DNA from: Isoetes taiwanensis
Taxonomy: Eukaryota > Streptophyta > Lycopodiopsida > Isoetales > Isoetaceae
NCBI GenBank assembly: GCA_021234155.1
Contig: JAJEKV010000037.1
Span: forward strand, 2,594,631-2,658,630
Direction: 5' to 3'
DNA length: 64,000 nucleotides
Shown piece after piece: positions 12,986 through 26,500 of the stretch; within the stretch, counting starts at the first letter, position 1, and each line of letters starts with the position of its first letter. Under the pieces are notes generated by a model that had not been told where the DNA came from, did no database searches, and worked only from the letters and a program-made list of their open reading frames with translations. Both the position numbers and the translations under genes were made by a program.

Positions 12986-13114
12986 TGCGGAAGACGTGGC
13001 ATAAGATGGTGGTCTAGAAGGAGAGTCAGAAGGGGAGGTGGTGGCTGGCAGGAATGGTAGAATGGGAATACTGAAGTGGGCAATGAAGGGCTCTCGGGAC
13101 TCGATGGGTGGTGT

Positions 13115-13124
13115 CCTTATATAG
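13115..13124 (-). promoter_or_regulatory. TATA-like box upstream of the PMD-like frame
   Basis: On the minus strand this reads CTATATAAGG, a good TATA box in otherwise GC-rich DNA. It lies about 130 bases upstream of the ATG at 12,985. Position and orientation would suit a core promoter for that frame, but no further promoter element was identified. Confidence 0.35.
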
Positions 13125-13639
13125 AGGCTCTGCTACTGTCGATGGAGGTGGGAAGGGAGTGCAAGCAGCGCACGCGGCCTCAAACCCCTGGTCCTGGCGA
13201 CGCAAGACCACCGTGGCTCCTGGCTACCACTCCCACCAAGTCACCCACGCAAAGGATCACGCCCAACCACCAATCCATCCCTCACCGTACATCCTCACCG
13301 CACTCCATGTCCACTGCCCTCCCCGTGGGTATCTCCCAGCCAATCCCTTGAGGAGTACATCCTCGCAGGCCTCTCCCACCGCACCACCACCGCCTCGTAG
13401 TCTCACCGCACGAGCATCATGTCGGGCCGCACAAGAAACTCTCTCGCCTAGCACACTCCACCGTCCGCGGAGCTCGCTCTTCTTCCTCTCATGGCTCATC
13501 TCAAGAGATCAATCGCCGTGTAATGTGCATCAGTCACGAGCAAACTCCACAGTATTTCAGGATAAGTTGTTCTTCTGGTGCTTCTGCACCATTCAACAAC
13601 AAGCTCTATATAACCTTTCTACTTGCCGATGTAGGTGAA

Positions 13640-16600
13640 CAACCTCAGAACACAAAATCACCTATATCTAGTTGGTAACTCCGGATGGTTAATAACAACC
13701 GTCTGATCTCTCCAATACCTATGGATCACATCTCAAAACCAACAGACCTTGAACCCCAAAACCATGCACCCGTAAACGCGGACTACCACAAAGACACACA
13801 TAATAAACCCTAAAACCCAGAACTCCTTAAACTAAGTAATGGATCTAGTTAACCATTATAGAGAGAATCATCATGCGAAAGGTCCTAATTTGAGGGGAGG
13901 TGGAGGGCCATGGTATGCATCACACCCTCAGCCTTCATGTGCTCTCTCTCCATATATATTATCTAAGGTAAGATGCAAGAAAAAAAGCATTAATATTGTT
14001 GAGTACTAATAAGTACTAAAAGAAAGGGCACAATGAAAAATTAAAATCAACCCTAACGAAACTCGCATTTCTATGATCACCACATCCATGCATAAAACTA
14101 TTTCTTTCTATTATGCATCCGTTTCAATGAATTTTAATGTTTCTTAATAGTCCCAAGCATGGTACAATAGCAAGTACATAGCACACAATAACACACAATA
14201 AAAAGTTAGCGCACAATAAAAAGCAATTGAAACAAAATGCACTAACTATTGAAACAAAATCATACCAAACGCTATTCATTTGGGATTAAAGCAAAATAAT
14301 TTACCAAGACATTATCTACTTGTCTTGGCCTCAATAAAAAATTCCGAACATAAGAATTCTTTTACAATACAACCTTGGGGAGGTTTCTCAAAAAAGTTCT
14401 TAAAAGCAAAACAAATTCTATCCCAATCCAATACAAACCAGTATCGAAAAATTTGAAAAAATTGTATAATTTCATTATTAAAAAGGAGTAGTACACGGAG
14501 CTCTTTTGTCAAGAAGAGCTTGTGAGATTACAATATCTCAATGCAAACCATGTTTCAAGAAATTAGGTACTTCGCCGCCTTCCCGACATCGTGTTGAGAA
14601 CTTCCTGTGTAGGCTTACTCCTATTAGATCACGCTTATTTGTGGCAAGTATATAATTTTTATTCTTCTTCGCTAATTATTCTCGCGGGATCTAAACCTTT
14701 TGGAATGAAAACCTTCCTCCTCATTGGCTCTTGATTACCGCTTCAAGGAGCAACCCCAAAAAATCAAAATTTAGGTGGAGGCAAATTCCAAAACTCTATC
14801 TTGAAGTTCAAAAGCTAAACTTCGCCAGAATTGCAATTTCGTGGTTATCCTCATCTCCCTCGCTTGAGCTGATTATTTTCGTTTTCAATATCCGGGTGAT
14901 CAGTTCAAACCCGCTCATGTGATTTATCAGCCGTAATTTCCAGTTCCAAATGATTCGGCGAGAATGCTACACAACCAAAATTATGAACGATTGGTAGATC
15001 TATTGGGTTCCGAACCAACAATATGCAAAATGCTTATGTATGGATTTCTGTGAGAACTTGCTTCTTAATCCTAAGCTTGCCCAAACAGAACATGCTTGAA
15101 ATCTTACAAATAGAAAAATCTTAGAAAAAAATCTTAGCACGTTATGCTTCCATCAAATCCAAATACCTGGAGTACGTTAAATAAAGTGCATTAATCAGAA
15201 ACCCAGCAAACACAAACTAACCAACAAGCCTGGGCAAATTGAGCTATACCTGAGGATAAATTCGTGATTGGTAGAGCCTAAACACACAACATGGAGATCG
15301 TAGTGAATAAGGCAATGGTAACCCTCGCCAAAATAAAATGAAACCACAAGCCAAAACAGGAGCAAAGAACGTAAATAATACAAAAATCACAAATGAAAAT
15401 CACGACTTGGGCTGTTCGATAACCGCGGGCGCGATCCCGACCGATGAAGGATTTTGCACAAGACAGTGGAAGTGCTTTATCTTCTACCAATTTATTATCA
15501 AAGATATGTATCAATGCGCCCTTGTTGCTTTAAATCTATGCCCTACCAAGCCTAAAGCAAAAGTCCGATTGCTTTAAAAGATATATCCGCTGAAAATTCC
15601 CTGGCTAAATACATGATTATAGAAGAATATCCAATGTAAGAATACTGTGTCGACCTCGAAGGGTTTGATCATTTGCTCTCTTGCCGCTTTGCTTCGTGAG
15701 CTTTGTTTCCAGAGTCTTCCTAAATACAAAAGATCCGCCATGCAAAAACGTTTAGATCATCCAATATGCAAAACTCCAAAACCGATTTGCTTTTACCCCA
15801 AATTCGAATCAATGTTTGCGATCAAGAGCTACAGCTTCTTTACGTAGAAAGGAACTAATAGGCCCATCATATAGCCAATCAATTATTGATATCAACTATT
15901 ATTATTGATAGATTAATATCTATTGTTCGACACTAACATTTAGTTCAAACCTCCCAAACCCTTTGGTTTGGGCATATTCACAACATGGGGATGACTGCTA
16001 ACGAGATTTGGATGCATATTCACCCTTTATTCTAAATTCCATGACCGTGACCGAAAGCCTTGCCGTGGATATGCAAGTACAAAATTTGCTATAATCAGAG
16101 TAACAAGATTCGCGAAATAATTTATAAGGATTTCCGCTTAATACTATATGGTGTTAATTTCAGACGCAAAAATATAAATTATGAGGGCTCTTGTCAGCCT
16201 CTAATACCCCTGCGGAATTACTATGCACTCCAAAACCAGCGTGGAGTTTAAGGCATCTTTAATTTAAATGTGTTGGACCCAATGGTTGTGTTAATTCAAT
16301 GTCAATTTGCAGTTATGTATTGGTTGTTAATGTCAATGGTTGTTATGTGTTGTGGGATTTAATTTTTATATGTTGATGTTAATGGTTTGTGTTGCAAAAA
16401 TCCTTTGGTTCCTTCTCGGGCCTTAGGACGCCCCCACCCCCATCGCCCTCCCAATGCAGGATACAAAATTTTAGAATTCAAAACCAAAAATCTGAAATCC
16501 ATTTGAGGCTTTCATCAATTGTGAAGCTTTTGAAATTGATTCACAATAAAACCAAAATAGAACAAAATAAGCAAAAAGTTACCATAAAGATAGAGCAGAT

Positions 16601-17060
16601 TGATCATTAATTATTCGAAGTCATAAAAGTTTGCAACACCCATACACAAACATTTTTAACCGAATTCTAACAGTTGTTCCTTTGGGCCTCCCCATGGATT
16701 CTTGTGGAGAAACCAAAGTGGGGAAACTTTCTGCTTGTTAGCACAAGGATTCAGAAGCCCTTGAATTTGCTTAATAAACCTGCCTCTAAAATCTTAAAAA
16801 AAAAATGCATGGTAATTTGCAAGCTCATCTCGAATGAGCCATAAAACAATAATATCCACAGCTAACTCAGATTAATCCGGCCTGGTAGATGAAAGCCTAC
16901 CAAACCCTACTTAAAAATTACCGCTTTTAGCATAGATAACTTAACCAAAATATAATAATTCCTGAGAGAGCTTCAACGCGAATAAAAATCATCTCAAACA
17001 GCTCATCAAAAGTTATGTGATGTAAATGTTGCTCTGGATCGCGACTATATGCCTCTTCAA
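13640..17060. other. Unassigned DNA
   Basis: AT-rich sequence with short open frames only. No motif, RNA gene or complete repeat was recognised. A short G/C-tract segment at about 16,690-16,730 belongs to the GGAAACC family seen at 10.1 kb. Confidence 0.45.
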
Positions 17061-17063
17061 GCC

Positions 17064-17250
17064 CTTCATGTGCCCATTATACCACACACACACAAAGTGG
17101 CTTTGTTAGAGCCATTGGCTGCTGACCATTGAAAAAAGGCTAAACTCAATGGTCTCCTTCATGTGCCCATTATGTTCTCACACGACAAAAAAGGAAAGTT
17201 TCTTTTGTTGTGTTGGTTGTTGACTATTGAAAAAAAGCTAAAATCAATGG
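17064..17250. repeat. 93-bp tandem duplication
   Basis: Unit one starts CTTCATGTGCCCATTAT at 17,064 and unit two starts with the same words at 17,157. Both contain TGACCATTGAAAAAA or TGACTATTGAAAAAA followed by GCTAAA and TCAATGG. The copies are moderately diverged. Confidence 0.8.
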
Positions 17251-17494
17251 CTCGAATGGTGCACTCTAGATGCATGCATTAGTACATCCATTTGAATACA
17301 TCACTTAAATCATAGGAAAACCTTAGTGAAAAGCGACAAAAACACAAAAACCCCGCTATAATGCTACATATTTGAAAGCCCCAAAATAGGAAATTCCTGG
17401 ACGCAACTGTAGTGTGGGCAATCTAATCTTACTGCCGAGCAAAGCAATTCTTGCATTTACTAGGAGTGGATCTCTTCGACCGGGTGCAATTCTA

Positions 17495-17590
17495 ATCCAA
17501 GTGGAGGAAACCCTCGGCCATGGAAAGCTCTTTCCAGGAGGTTTCAAGTGGTACCCTGGGGAGGTTTTCCCCACTTTGGGAGTCTAAATC
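17495..17590. repeat. GGAAACC/CCCC family member with inverted words
   Basis: GGCCATGGAAAGCTCTTTCC and GGGGAGGTTTTCCCCACTTT give nested short palindromes in the same vocabulary as 10,115-10,580. No coding sense is visible. Confidence 0.45.
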
Positions 17591-17759
17591 CCAAATTTGG
17601 GCAATGATAATTTGACCGAGCAAATACCTATTCTTAAAGCAATAATGCATCCCAACACCTTGTGTATAGGGTGACATTCTAATTGTCTTTATGCATGGAT
17701 GTAAATTGCCATATATATGAATCCGGGACAATAATAATAATGGTGTTTAAGAAACAACT

Positions 17760-19660
17760 TGAAGTTACAACATTGAACAAAATAAACAATGCGCATTGGA
17801 CATCGATAAAAATAATTTCTTTACAACGGAAACTAAGGGACTTGATTTGAAGCTTGAGACTTCTGATTGAGACTACTGAGGTGATTTTGTAAAAGCTTGA
17901 GACTTGTGGTTACTCTAAAACTCAGTAAGCCCATTAACCTTTAGAATTTCTAAGCACCTTTGAATATTGTAATTAATATATGATTTCTAAAGGCACATCT
18001 TTTAAGGACATGTCCTTTTGCTATGGAACGAAATACTCTACTGAATATGGCATCATATGAACCCATCATTTTATAGATTAAATTTCGCTGTAGTTACATT
18101 TGCATTATCAAACTTCTGTATCATCATGGAGCGCATATACAATCTAACATTAATTAATAATGGAGTTTCTTTATGTTTAGAATACAACTTCGTTCAAGTT
18201 TCAATAGTGGCAGGCTTCCATTTAGGCTATATATATGTGTCCGAAGGATGATAATACGATGCAACATAAAACCAATGGATAGCCAAACTAGCCAAGCATC
18301 AAATCAAAAAATCCATGCATCTCTAAGAGCAGTTTGGCACCTTTAATCCCTTTGTTTTTATAGTGCTAAGCGTAGTTATGCATGGCGCTTATATGAATCC
18401 TAGCAACATGGGCCTATTAAATGTAGGATGTACAAAAGCTCCCTACATCACTTATTTCACTACCATCAATTCTGCAAGTTTGTGGTAGATGTAAGGATTC
18501 CAGGAAGGCTTCTAAGTGGAAGTCTTGAAGCCGGTGCTTTTTGTAGAAAGTTTTCCAACATAGATGAAATGAACTGTTGCGTAAGAATACATTGAATGGG
18601 CAAACCCTCATGGCTGCTTCAGCGATTTCTTCAAATCGCCATTGAGCCAATAGAAGATGATTGCAATCATTACGCGATTTGGTATATCGCCTATGTTCCG
18701 CCCGATTTTAGCAATACATGGTATAAGCTTATACAAATAATCAGTAAATTATACTGCTGACAAATACAACCAAATATAGACAGCAGATGACATATAAGAG
18801 CAAGCCATTGAAAGATAATGCGAAGGTATTAATTTGGCTAAAGAGCTGTAAGACTTCGGGGCTTAAATGTCTATTGCCAGCTTATCCGATTTAACTCACG
18901 TAAATAAGATCGGCCCCTAAGGATATCTAACTCTCGAGGGAAAAGAACAAAATTACATAAGACGGGGTTCTAGATGCAAAATTCACTCACATTGTAGCAT
19001 CAAAATGATAAAATGTAAACAACTATATGTATAAGCAAACTCTAGCGCGTAAAATATGTTGCTCTGCATTGTAACACTTCAGCGGTTGTCTGATCTGCTT
19101 TTGGCCTCAACTAAAAGTTCTACAAATGCTAACAAAAGCCTGAGAACAATTTTCAAATGAACATTGATCATTGGGTACAATAGTAATATCATTTTAGCTT
19201 TGAACACTCTGAAGGAAAATAACCTTGTCCCAGGAGAACAATAATCACAGTTGACCAAAAATCTATGGAAAAAAAGGACAAACGTTCATAAAGCAATTTA
19301 TTAGCAGTGTACTACCATGGTCCAAGTTGCAAATATAGATGTGATAGTGTAGCAATAGTAGCATGTAGATGATCGTTAGATATGGTATTTGAGCTTTCAC
19401 CGATAACAAAACGTTATGATAAATCTGAACAATTTTGAGAGTTGTATTCAAACATAGTGGTAGAAAAAATATAATTCCACAATGAACGAATGCTACTACA
19501 CCTTTGTTTCTAAATGTCAAATCACAAACGATTAGTAATGAGATGATCTCGTCCATAAGCCAAAACATGTTGTAATAAATAGTGGCGCATACATAGTGAC
19601 ATGCATATCTACTTTCGGCTTTAAAAGTTTTGCCCATTCTTCATGCCTGCCCTTTCCTGG
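17760..19660. other. Unassigned DNA left of the Helitron array
   Basis: The longest frame (124 codons, minus, 19,263-19,637) is hydrophobic and C/Y-rich but matches no family known to me. Nothing else is supported. Confidence 0.4.
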
Positions 19661-20089
19661 GCCCTAAAAACTCTACTTTTTTCCGCAAAAGATTTTCCCG
19701 CGATGGTCTTTGCTTTTTCCGCGTGGCTTCCTCCCCGCAAAATAAATAATGATGCAAAATCTTCCCATTTTTCCCCTTCAAATTTTGGAAACGCTCTCTC
19801 CTTTACAGAAAATTTTGGGGAACGTCACCACTTCAGATATCCTCTGTGATATGGGTCATTGATTCAATTCCGGCCGGAAAAATAAGAGGGCTTCTACGTT
19901 TGGTTAGAGATCGGAGCGAGTGCCCATGAAGCTGATCCAAAGAAGTTAGCAAGAGGTAAATACAAGAATAGAGTTTTGATTTTACACAAACATCGCGCCC
20001 TGCTTGGGGCATGCGCGTATGATCTAGATTTGAAAATGGGCTGGGCTTGGAGCCATTGTAAAGGTAAACGAATCGTAAAAAATGTGCTT

Positions 20090-20370
20090 TTTTTGTATTC
20101 TCTCGATTCATAGCTCTAATTCTCAGAATCTTCTTCAGTATGTGAGACGATTTGGGCGTTCGGGCTTTTGGCTCTTCACCATAGTACAGTAAACGTAATA
20201 GGTAAAAACGGTGCTCTTTTTGTATTCTCTCGCTTCGAATTCATGTTTCACCTTCGTAAATCTTTCCGCTTTTAATATTATGGCCACCGTAAAAACAAGC
20301 TCAATCAGAATGTGCTCCCGGGCCTTTATCTCCGGGTTCACAAACCGTTTGGTTTTTTTGTATCCTCTCG
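20090..20370. repeat. Three diverged tandem units marked TTTTTGTATTCTCTCG
   Basis: The marker word occurs at 20,090, 20,217 and, with one change, 20,355, giving spacings of 127 and 138 bases. Neighbouring words (GGTAAA...AAAA, GTGCT) recur in step, so these are diverged tandem units in the 5' part of H1. Confidence 0.65.
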
Positions 20371-22489
20371 CTTTAGATATATTATAGCCCCAAAGATCGA
20401 TTAAGCCCCCAGCACGAAATTCGCATTTATTTATCCCATAAATTTGCTAAAGCCTCTTCTACTCGAATGGCTTAGAGCTAAATGATAGTCTCCAAGGCCG
20501 ATTCCTTGAAACAAGGATCGTGATTTATACTAAATGTAATCGTGGTATTTTGTAATAAGAAACTAATGGAAATAGCGCCAGGACGCGGAGAACAGAACAT
20601 ATGAGAGGTATTTTGACTCAAAGCAAAAGCTATTCCCCGCCATTGCTGATTTTTCTTCCTCGCGGTACGCCCTCTCCCCAGCTAGTCATCTCCTAAAAAT
20701 GCCAAGATTTTATGCAATTTCTACATATGAATTTATGGATGCAAAAAGGAGTGCTCATCATTGAGTGGAGGCGCCTACTCTTTATCGGGCCTTTAAATGC
20801 GTTCTTTACCTTTGGTAGATCTTTTCTTTTTCCAAGCAATGTATACCTGATCATGGGCCGCCCAGATCATCAACTCTGCATATTTTCTGGATTAATCTTC
20901 AGCTTCAATCTTTATCACGATTCTACGCCTTTTGTCTCAGATTCCACCATCTGTGTCTTAAGGCTATTTATTGGCTTTTCCATTTATTCTTGGCTCTTTC
21001 AATTTCACTGTTTTAACTCTTCGCATTATAATTTTCAACCTCCATTATACCCTTAACCATGAAGAACAACCCATTAATCTTAACCCGCAAAAAGTCGTGA
21101 TCATTTCTCTCGATCAAGAATTATTTTATTGATGTGGGCGTCAAAGTCTACTAAGAGGCACACATAATTGCTGAATCTACGGTTTCCTCACAGAACCATG
21201 AATTGCCGTTTGAAAACCATTTCTAATGTCATAACCAATAGATTTTAAGATTAATAAACAACCAAAACCAGCTTCTGAAGCAACCACTTTTTGAAAATAA
21301 GAAACGAAGTCTAACTGAAACACAAAGTTAGGTGAATCTCAATCTTTAGATGAACATTTGTTGGAGCCTACATGGTTTTGATAAGTAAAAGTTCTGGCCA
21401 AATGTTGTAACATATGCCCTTTCATGCCCACTTAGAACACTACGTATCATCTCCATAATGCGATGGCGGTGGTGAATGCGTACGGATTTTACCCAAAACA
21501 TACGGCGCGAATTTTGAGATGGAGGCGGTACTAATTTCATTTGACGATGATTTTCGGATACATACTTCAATACTGCAATTAGTGAGATTTGGAAAGCGCT
21601 TTGAAAGTTCTGGCATGACGGGCCGCTGGAAAAAGTAAGCGTAATGAAACGATGGGATGCAAGTGAATGACACAAAAAGCATTGCTTTGGGCTTTGAGAG
21701 TATTTGAGGGTGGCGGTACAACGATTGGTTGGGAGCCGAGTATACTCGTAGCCCTCAAAAATTGAGCTTTGATATTTGACAATTTTGCTATACGTAAAAG
21801 GTATGCCGCTTTCATAAACATAGCTTTGCAGCACTACAAGTTTGCAGCCAACGGAAGTTTCACCTTATATATGGAATAATCTTTGGCGTCATGGTTGATA
21901 TGAGGTGTTTGAATGCCTGCAAGTTTGTGCATTCTAAAAACAAAAGAAACCATCTTAAGGTTGTATCGTCTACGAGTTTTAATTAACCTTTGCCACAATC
22001 TTCAACTTTAAATGGCGCAAACCCAAGATGGCATTAGCTGCATATTTCTGCCTACATGCATGCTCTTTATGCATATTTAAGCGAACCTTATGCGTCCATG
22101 TAAAAATGTATTGCATTTTGAATCGACATAATAAAGTCGATGCATTCTTATGTGCCTCATGTTTATAGGAGATACTGTGGCTTTGCACTGGTGAGGGACA
22201 AACATTTATCACACTTGCACATTTGCGGGCTTAATAAAGTTTTATTATCCAAAAGTGAGTCATCGCAAGCCCCTATCTTAGGGTTTCATTTAGTATCAGT
22301 GCCATCATTCGGGGTGGCTCACCTCTTTAGTTTTCGCCACCTAAACTCCATTAGCACAATTCAACTTAGCCATGTTCAAAGTACATTTTTATTTTGCAGA
22401 GGCACAGTTTATATGTATCTTTGCTGTGCTCTCGCCGTTTAGGGACACTTTAAAAATTGAACTTTGAGGAGGTAACAAACTCTTACCAC

Positions 22490-23560
22490 GCTTGCGCATT
22501 TGCCAGCGCGGAAAAATCTTAACACGCAAAAAAGGAGCCCTTGTACCCATCTTGAAGTTGCCATCTTAGGTTAATTACTGTGTGCTTATAGGTTAGCCTG
22601 ATAGTTTAAATGCTTAATATCCTGGGCTTTTGAGGTTCCTCGCAAAACATCTAAATTGGTAGGATTTTGCAACATATCGTGGATTTATATGGGAAGGTCC
22701 AATAAAAACACCACCGCTAGCCAACAACCCTCAGCGACATGACTGGCCAATGAAAGCATGTCTGGTAGAAAGCGACATCAATCGGCACTTAAACGGGCTG
22801 CAAAGGCGCTAGAGCTTTGAACCAGAATTTAAACATGGAAGTCGAGAGAGATCATGTCGGGTCCTTCATCCCGCATATTGTTCCAATGGAGGGTCGCTAC
22901 CAAACATCTTGCCTCTACATCGCGAATGCCAAAGTCATAATGAGCAAAGGCTGTGAAATTTCACAGGATTCACCGGTGCCATATTTTGTCCAATGCAAGA
23001 CACCGACGTAAAAAATGATAGGCTATAGAAGGATCCTATTGCACATAGTGGGTTCAATGCCTTCATCACATCAAGGCCATGGTATTATATGCAAAGCTAT
23101 TTCCCACAATAGATGAACGCTGTGCATCGCGCGATGTTGTCTCAATCTACAAAAGTGCATGAATGCTCATGGATTTAGCACACCACCAGCCGGAATCTGG
23201 TCGAAATATCGCCATCAATAACACCACCTATGTATATAGTGAATAACCTCCTCCTACATGACAATCTCACCTATGATAGCTTAATAACCCTCCTAAGCAA
23301 TGACACTTGGGAGAAATTCGGTGCCAATAGTCGTAGGAAAGAAACGCCGGTGCAGTAAAGAATGGGGCAAAAAAAGAGCTTTGGCCTGCCAATCATGTTG
23401 AGGAATGATCACAGAAATGACAAATATTGGATAAGTGTCTACGTTAGTGAGCAGATGCTAATGCTGGACTCCTAATCATTGCTTAATGCATAACCCTCTT
23501 ATATGACAACTGGCTATAGTCAGTGCTTGGCATTCTATCGCGATAAGCGTAGTTTTTGCG
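22490..23560 (+). other. H1 region upstream of Rep/helicase, conserved in H2
   Basis: This aligns with about 33,410-34,735 of H2 (shared stretches include AGAGCTTTGAA, AACATGGAAGTC, GTTCCAATGGAGGGTCG and ATTGCACATAGTG). Conservation suggests an upstream part of the same large reading frame. In-frame pieces are short and I do not recognise a domain. Confidence 0.5.
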
Positions 23561-26500
23561 CCGCATGCAACTGAGGTTGGATTACAAGCACTACCCTTAT
23601 TATCCTAGAGAACGCCCCGCCGTAAAAGCCACTAGCGCGATAGCATGGACGTGGATTTTACCTCCTCCTTTGCATTTCGCAACATGCAATATGGATGTTT
23701 GTATTGGTAAGCATAATGATAGAAGAGCTCTACCTAAAAAGAAATGCCTTTACGCGAAGTCGGAAAGTGTTCAACTACGATGATTCTCAAAACCGCATCA
23801 TTGCGAAACGTTTATTTGACCTAATACACTTAGAACGATAGTGTAAAGTGATCACTTTCTCGCTAACATGTTAAAGTACAATAATATATTCCCATTTGCC
23901 CCGGGCATGAAAATCGATGAGGGCAAATGGCAAAATGCTGGCTGGAGGGGGCCTATACTTTTAGGGCGAATAAATGATGCGCCATAAGATGAATTCATTA
24001 AGCCACCGCTAAGGCCATCAAGAGCATGCAAAATTCGCGACAAATATACATCGAAGTGGATGCGATGACATGCAAGCTGAACTGAGGATGTCTATTTTTG
24101 ATGGATGGAAGCAGAAATAGTTGTGCGCCATAGCCCTGCATACAATCCATTTGTTAAAGATATTTCCTTTGAGTGCTGCAATGATATGAATCATCCGAAC
24201 CATGGATATTATCCGCTATGCGATACCTTCTGCAAATGCTGCAAAATCCTGGCGAGGAAGGCAATATAATGTCTAACCGCTAATCGAGGTAATGCTTTAA
24301 TGCCGCCGATGATAAGCCCGGTGAAGGGCTGACATAGTTAGAAATTTGCTGATAGTGGTTTGAAGCCTATAGATGCAAGCACCTGATATGACCCATTGCA
24401 CTTCAGGTTGTTTCTTCCTACTCGGTGATAGATGGATGGCATTTCGAAGCACTCATGGACTGAAAGCGGTGCAAAGCAGCAACGTATAATGACATGTGAT
24501 CCGCTCACGCCGACGTGACATGCAATCCACCTTCATGGGTGGGGTCGGGTTGTTTCCAAGAATACTGGTGATATGTTTTGCTAAGATGGAACAGAAAGGC
24601 CACCATTGTGTTGAACCAACACAATTTCCATTCGAAAAGATATGTTGCAGGAAGGCGATGGATTCTGAAGGAGATGATGCAAGTGCCATTACCTAAAAAA
24701 TTGTGTTTACCATCCCTCGCTGCTGCAGGGAGGTCCGAGATTACATCGCCGAACGCAGATCGTGATACGTCTATTGTTCAACATGGCAGGCCGGATCTCT
24801 TTAAATCGCTGATCGCCACTTTAATTGGGAAGAGATTAGGAGGGACTATTATATGGCCAATCGCCAAATGATCGGTCAGAGTTAGTACGCGAGGTTCCAT
24901 ATGAAAGTAAAGGAGCTGCAGATCTGATAACTAATCAGCGGCATATTCGGGCCGATAATCGCAAAAGTCTGCGTTATTGAGTTCCAAAAGAGAGGCTTGC
25001 CACATGCGCGATTTGTTGACTATGTTGATCAGCCGATGCGGCCCTTCACAAATTGGAAGAGATTGATCAACCAGTCGAATACCGTATGGCGATTTGCATC
25101 TCCGGAATATAGAGGTCATCTCTAACATGATGCACGGGCCATATGGCACCGATATCCAAACAGTCCGCATGCAGTGGATGGTAACGTACAAACGCATCCA
25201 CGCAGACGTGATGTGAGATCGTTTGCTTCGATTCGATATCCATTGTACCAAGAAGGGAGGATGGTCGAAAAGGTGAAAAAGGGGATATATGATTTAGACA
25301 ATGCAGATGTGGGGTCAAAATAACAACCGTATTTGATACATCGCATTCCGGGCGCCATATCAATGTTGAGGTGCCCGCCAGCGCGGCCAAGCAACATCTA
25401 TATACCATGCGTATTGTGGCGTGATATGATCAATGAACTTAGAAGGGCCGAGTGATGGTGCATCTACTTCAGCACCGCACTCCACCATGTAAAACCGCGG
25501 TGATGAGGCTGGAGCAATACTTGAATGCACGCTTTATTTCACTCGAGGCATCGGAGAATCCTCTCATATGAAATACAACAACAGCTTCATGTCACTAGAT
25601 TTTACCGCATCTCCAAATGCAACAAGCAGATGTATACTATCGGTGAAGGTATGAGGCGATGCGAGGGCAGGCAACAATAATGGAACAACATTGATGAAAG
25701 ATATTCTTTCGAGATGAATGCATCTCAAAGTAGAGGCTAGAGAGGCTACTCAATTGCTCTATCAAGATTTTCCTAAAAGTTTACTCTAATGATCAACCCA
25801 AATAAAATGGAAGGTCGGTGAGAATACCTCGTGGCTTCCTAATGGCCGGACGCAGCGATGTACTTTGTTAATCCTTCTATGAGAGCCGATACTATTTACG
25901 ACTTCATGGACCGCTGACAGCAATTAGTTTTGAAGATTTTCATTCCTTTGGATCGGGAGTTGTGTGCAACATATACAGCTTGCATTCGCCGTATTGCTTC
26001 GGACGGCATACCGTATCGCATCAGTCTTCTTCAGAAGAAAGATGGGCATGCCACCAATAATTATGGCATATGTTCGCCATGATACTTTTTAAATTGCTAA
26101 CCATCTAACTACGAACTATGGGAAGAAGTCAAGCTTTCTATGGTCGACGTTGCTTAAAACTCCCGCTTTTAACCAGAGTACTTCTTAAAAAACCTCTAAT
26201 GTTTTCTAAACGCTTGCAACCATCTGGGTTATCAAAAATGTAAAAAAACCATTACTAATGCCTCGAATGACTTTCCATTTAGATTTTCTAGTCTATGCAA
26301 AACAAGATTTTGGAACTAAGAGAGTTATTTTACGTAGAAAAACATGAATGCATGTAGAACTGTGGTTTTGGTTTTTGTCTAATGAAAGAAAGGTTTTACC
26401 GCATTCTGATGCAAAATCCGAAATGTATTTATACTTTAACCAAAACCAAATGTAATTGCCGTAACTTCCTTTTCCATTCTTCTTCTTTACAACTAATTTT

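Noticed and set aside
13108-13638. 176-codon plus-strand frame
   Set aside because: Serine/proline/arginine-rich translation of GC-rich DNA that overlaps the TATA-like box and minus frames; no domain recognised and no support for expression.
19641-19671. Possible 3' end of a further Helitron left of H1 (GCCC...GGGCCC...)
   Set aside because: Only vague similarity to the hairpin and no CTRR; not enough to add a fifth member.
21346-21834. 162-codon minus-strand frame in the 5' part of H1
   Set aside because: No recognised domain, overlapped by two other open frames on the same strand, and not conserved in the matching part of H2 as far as can be seen.
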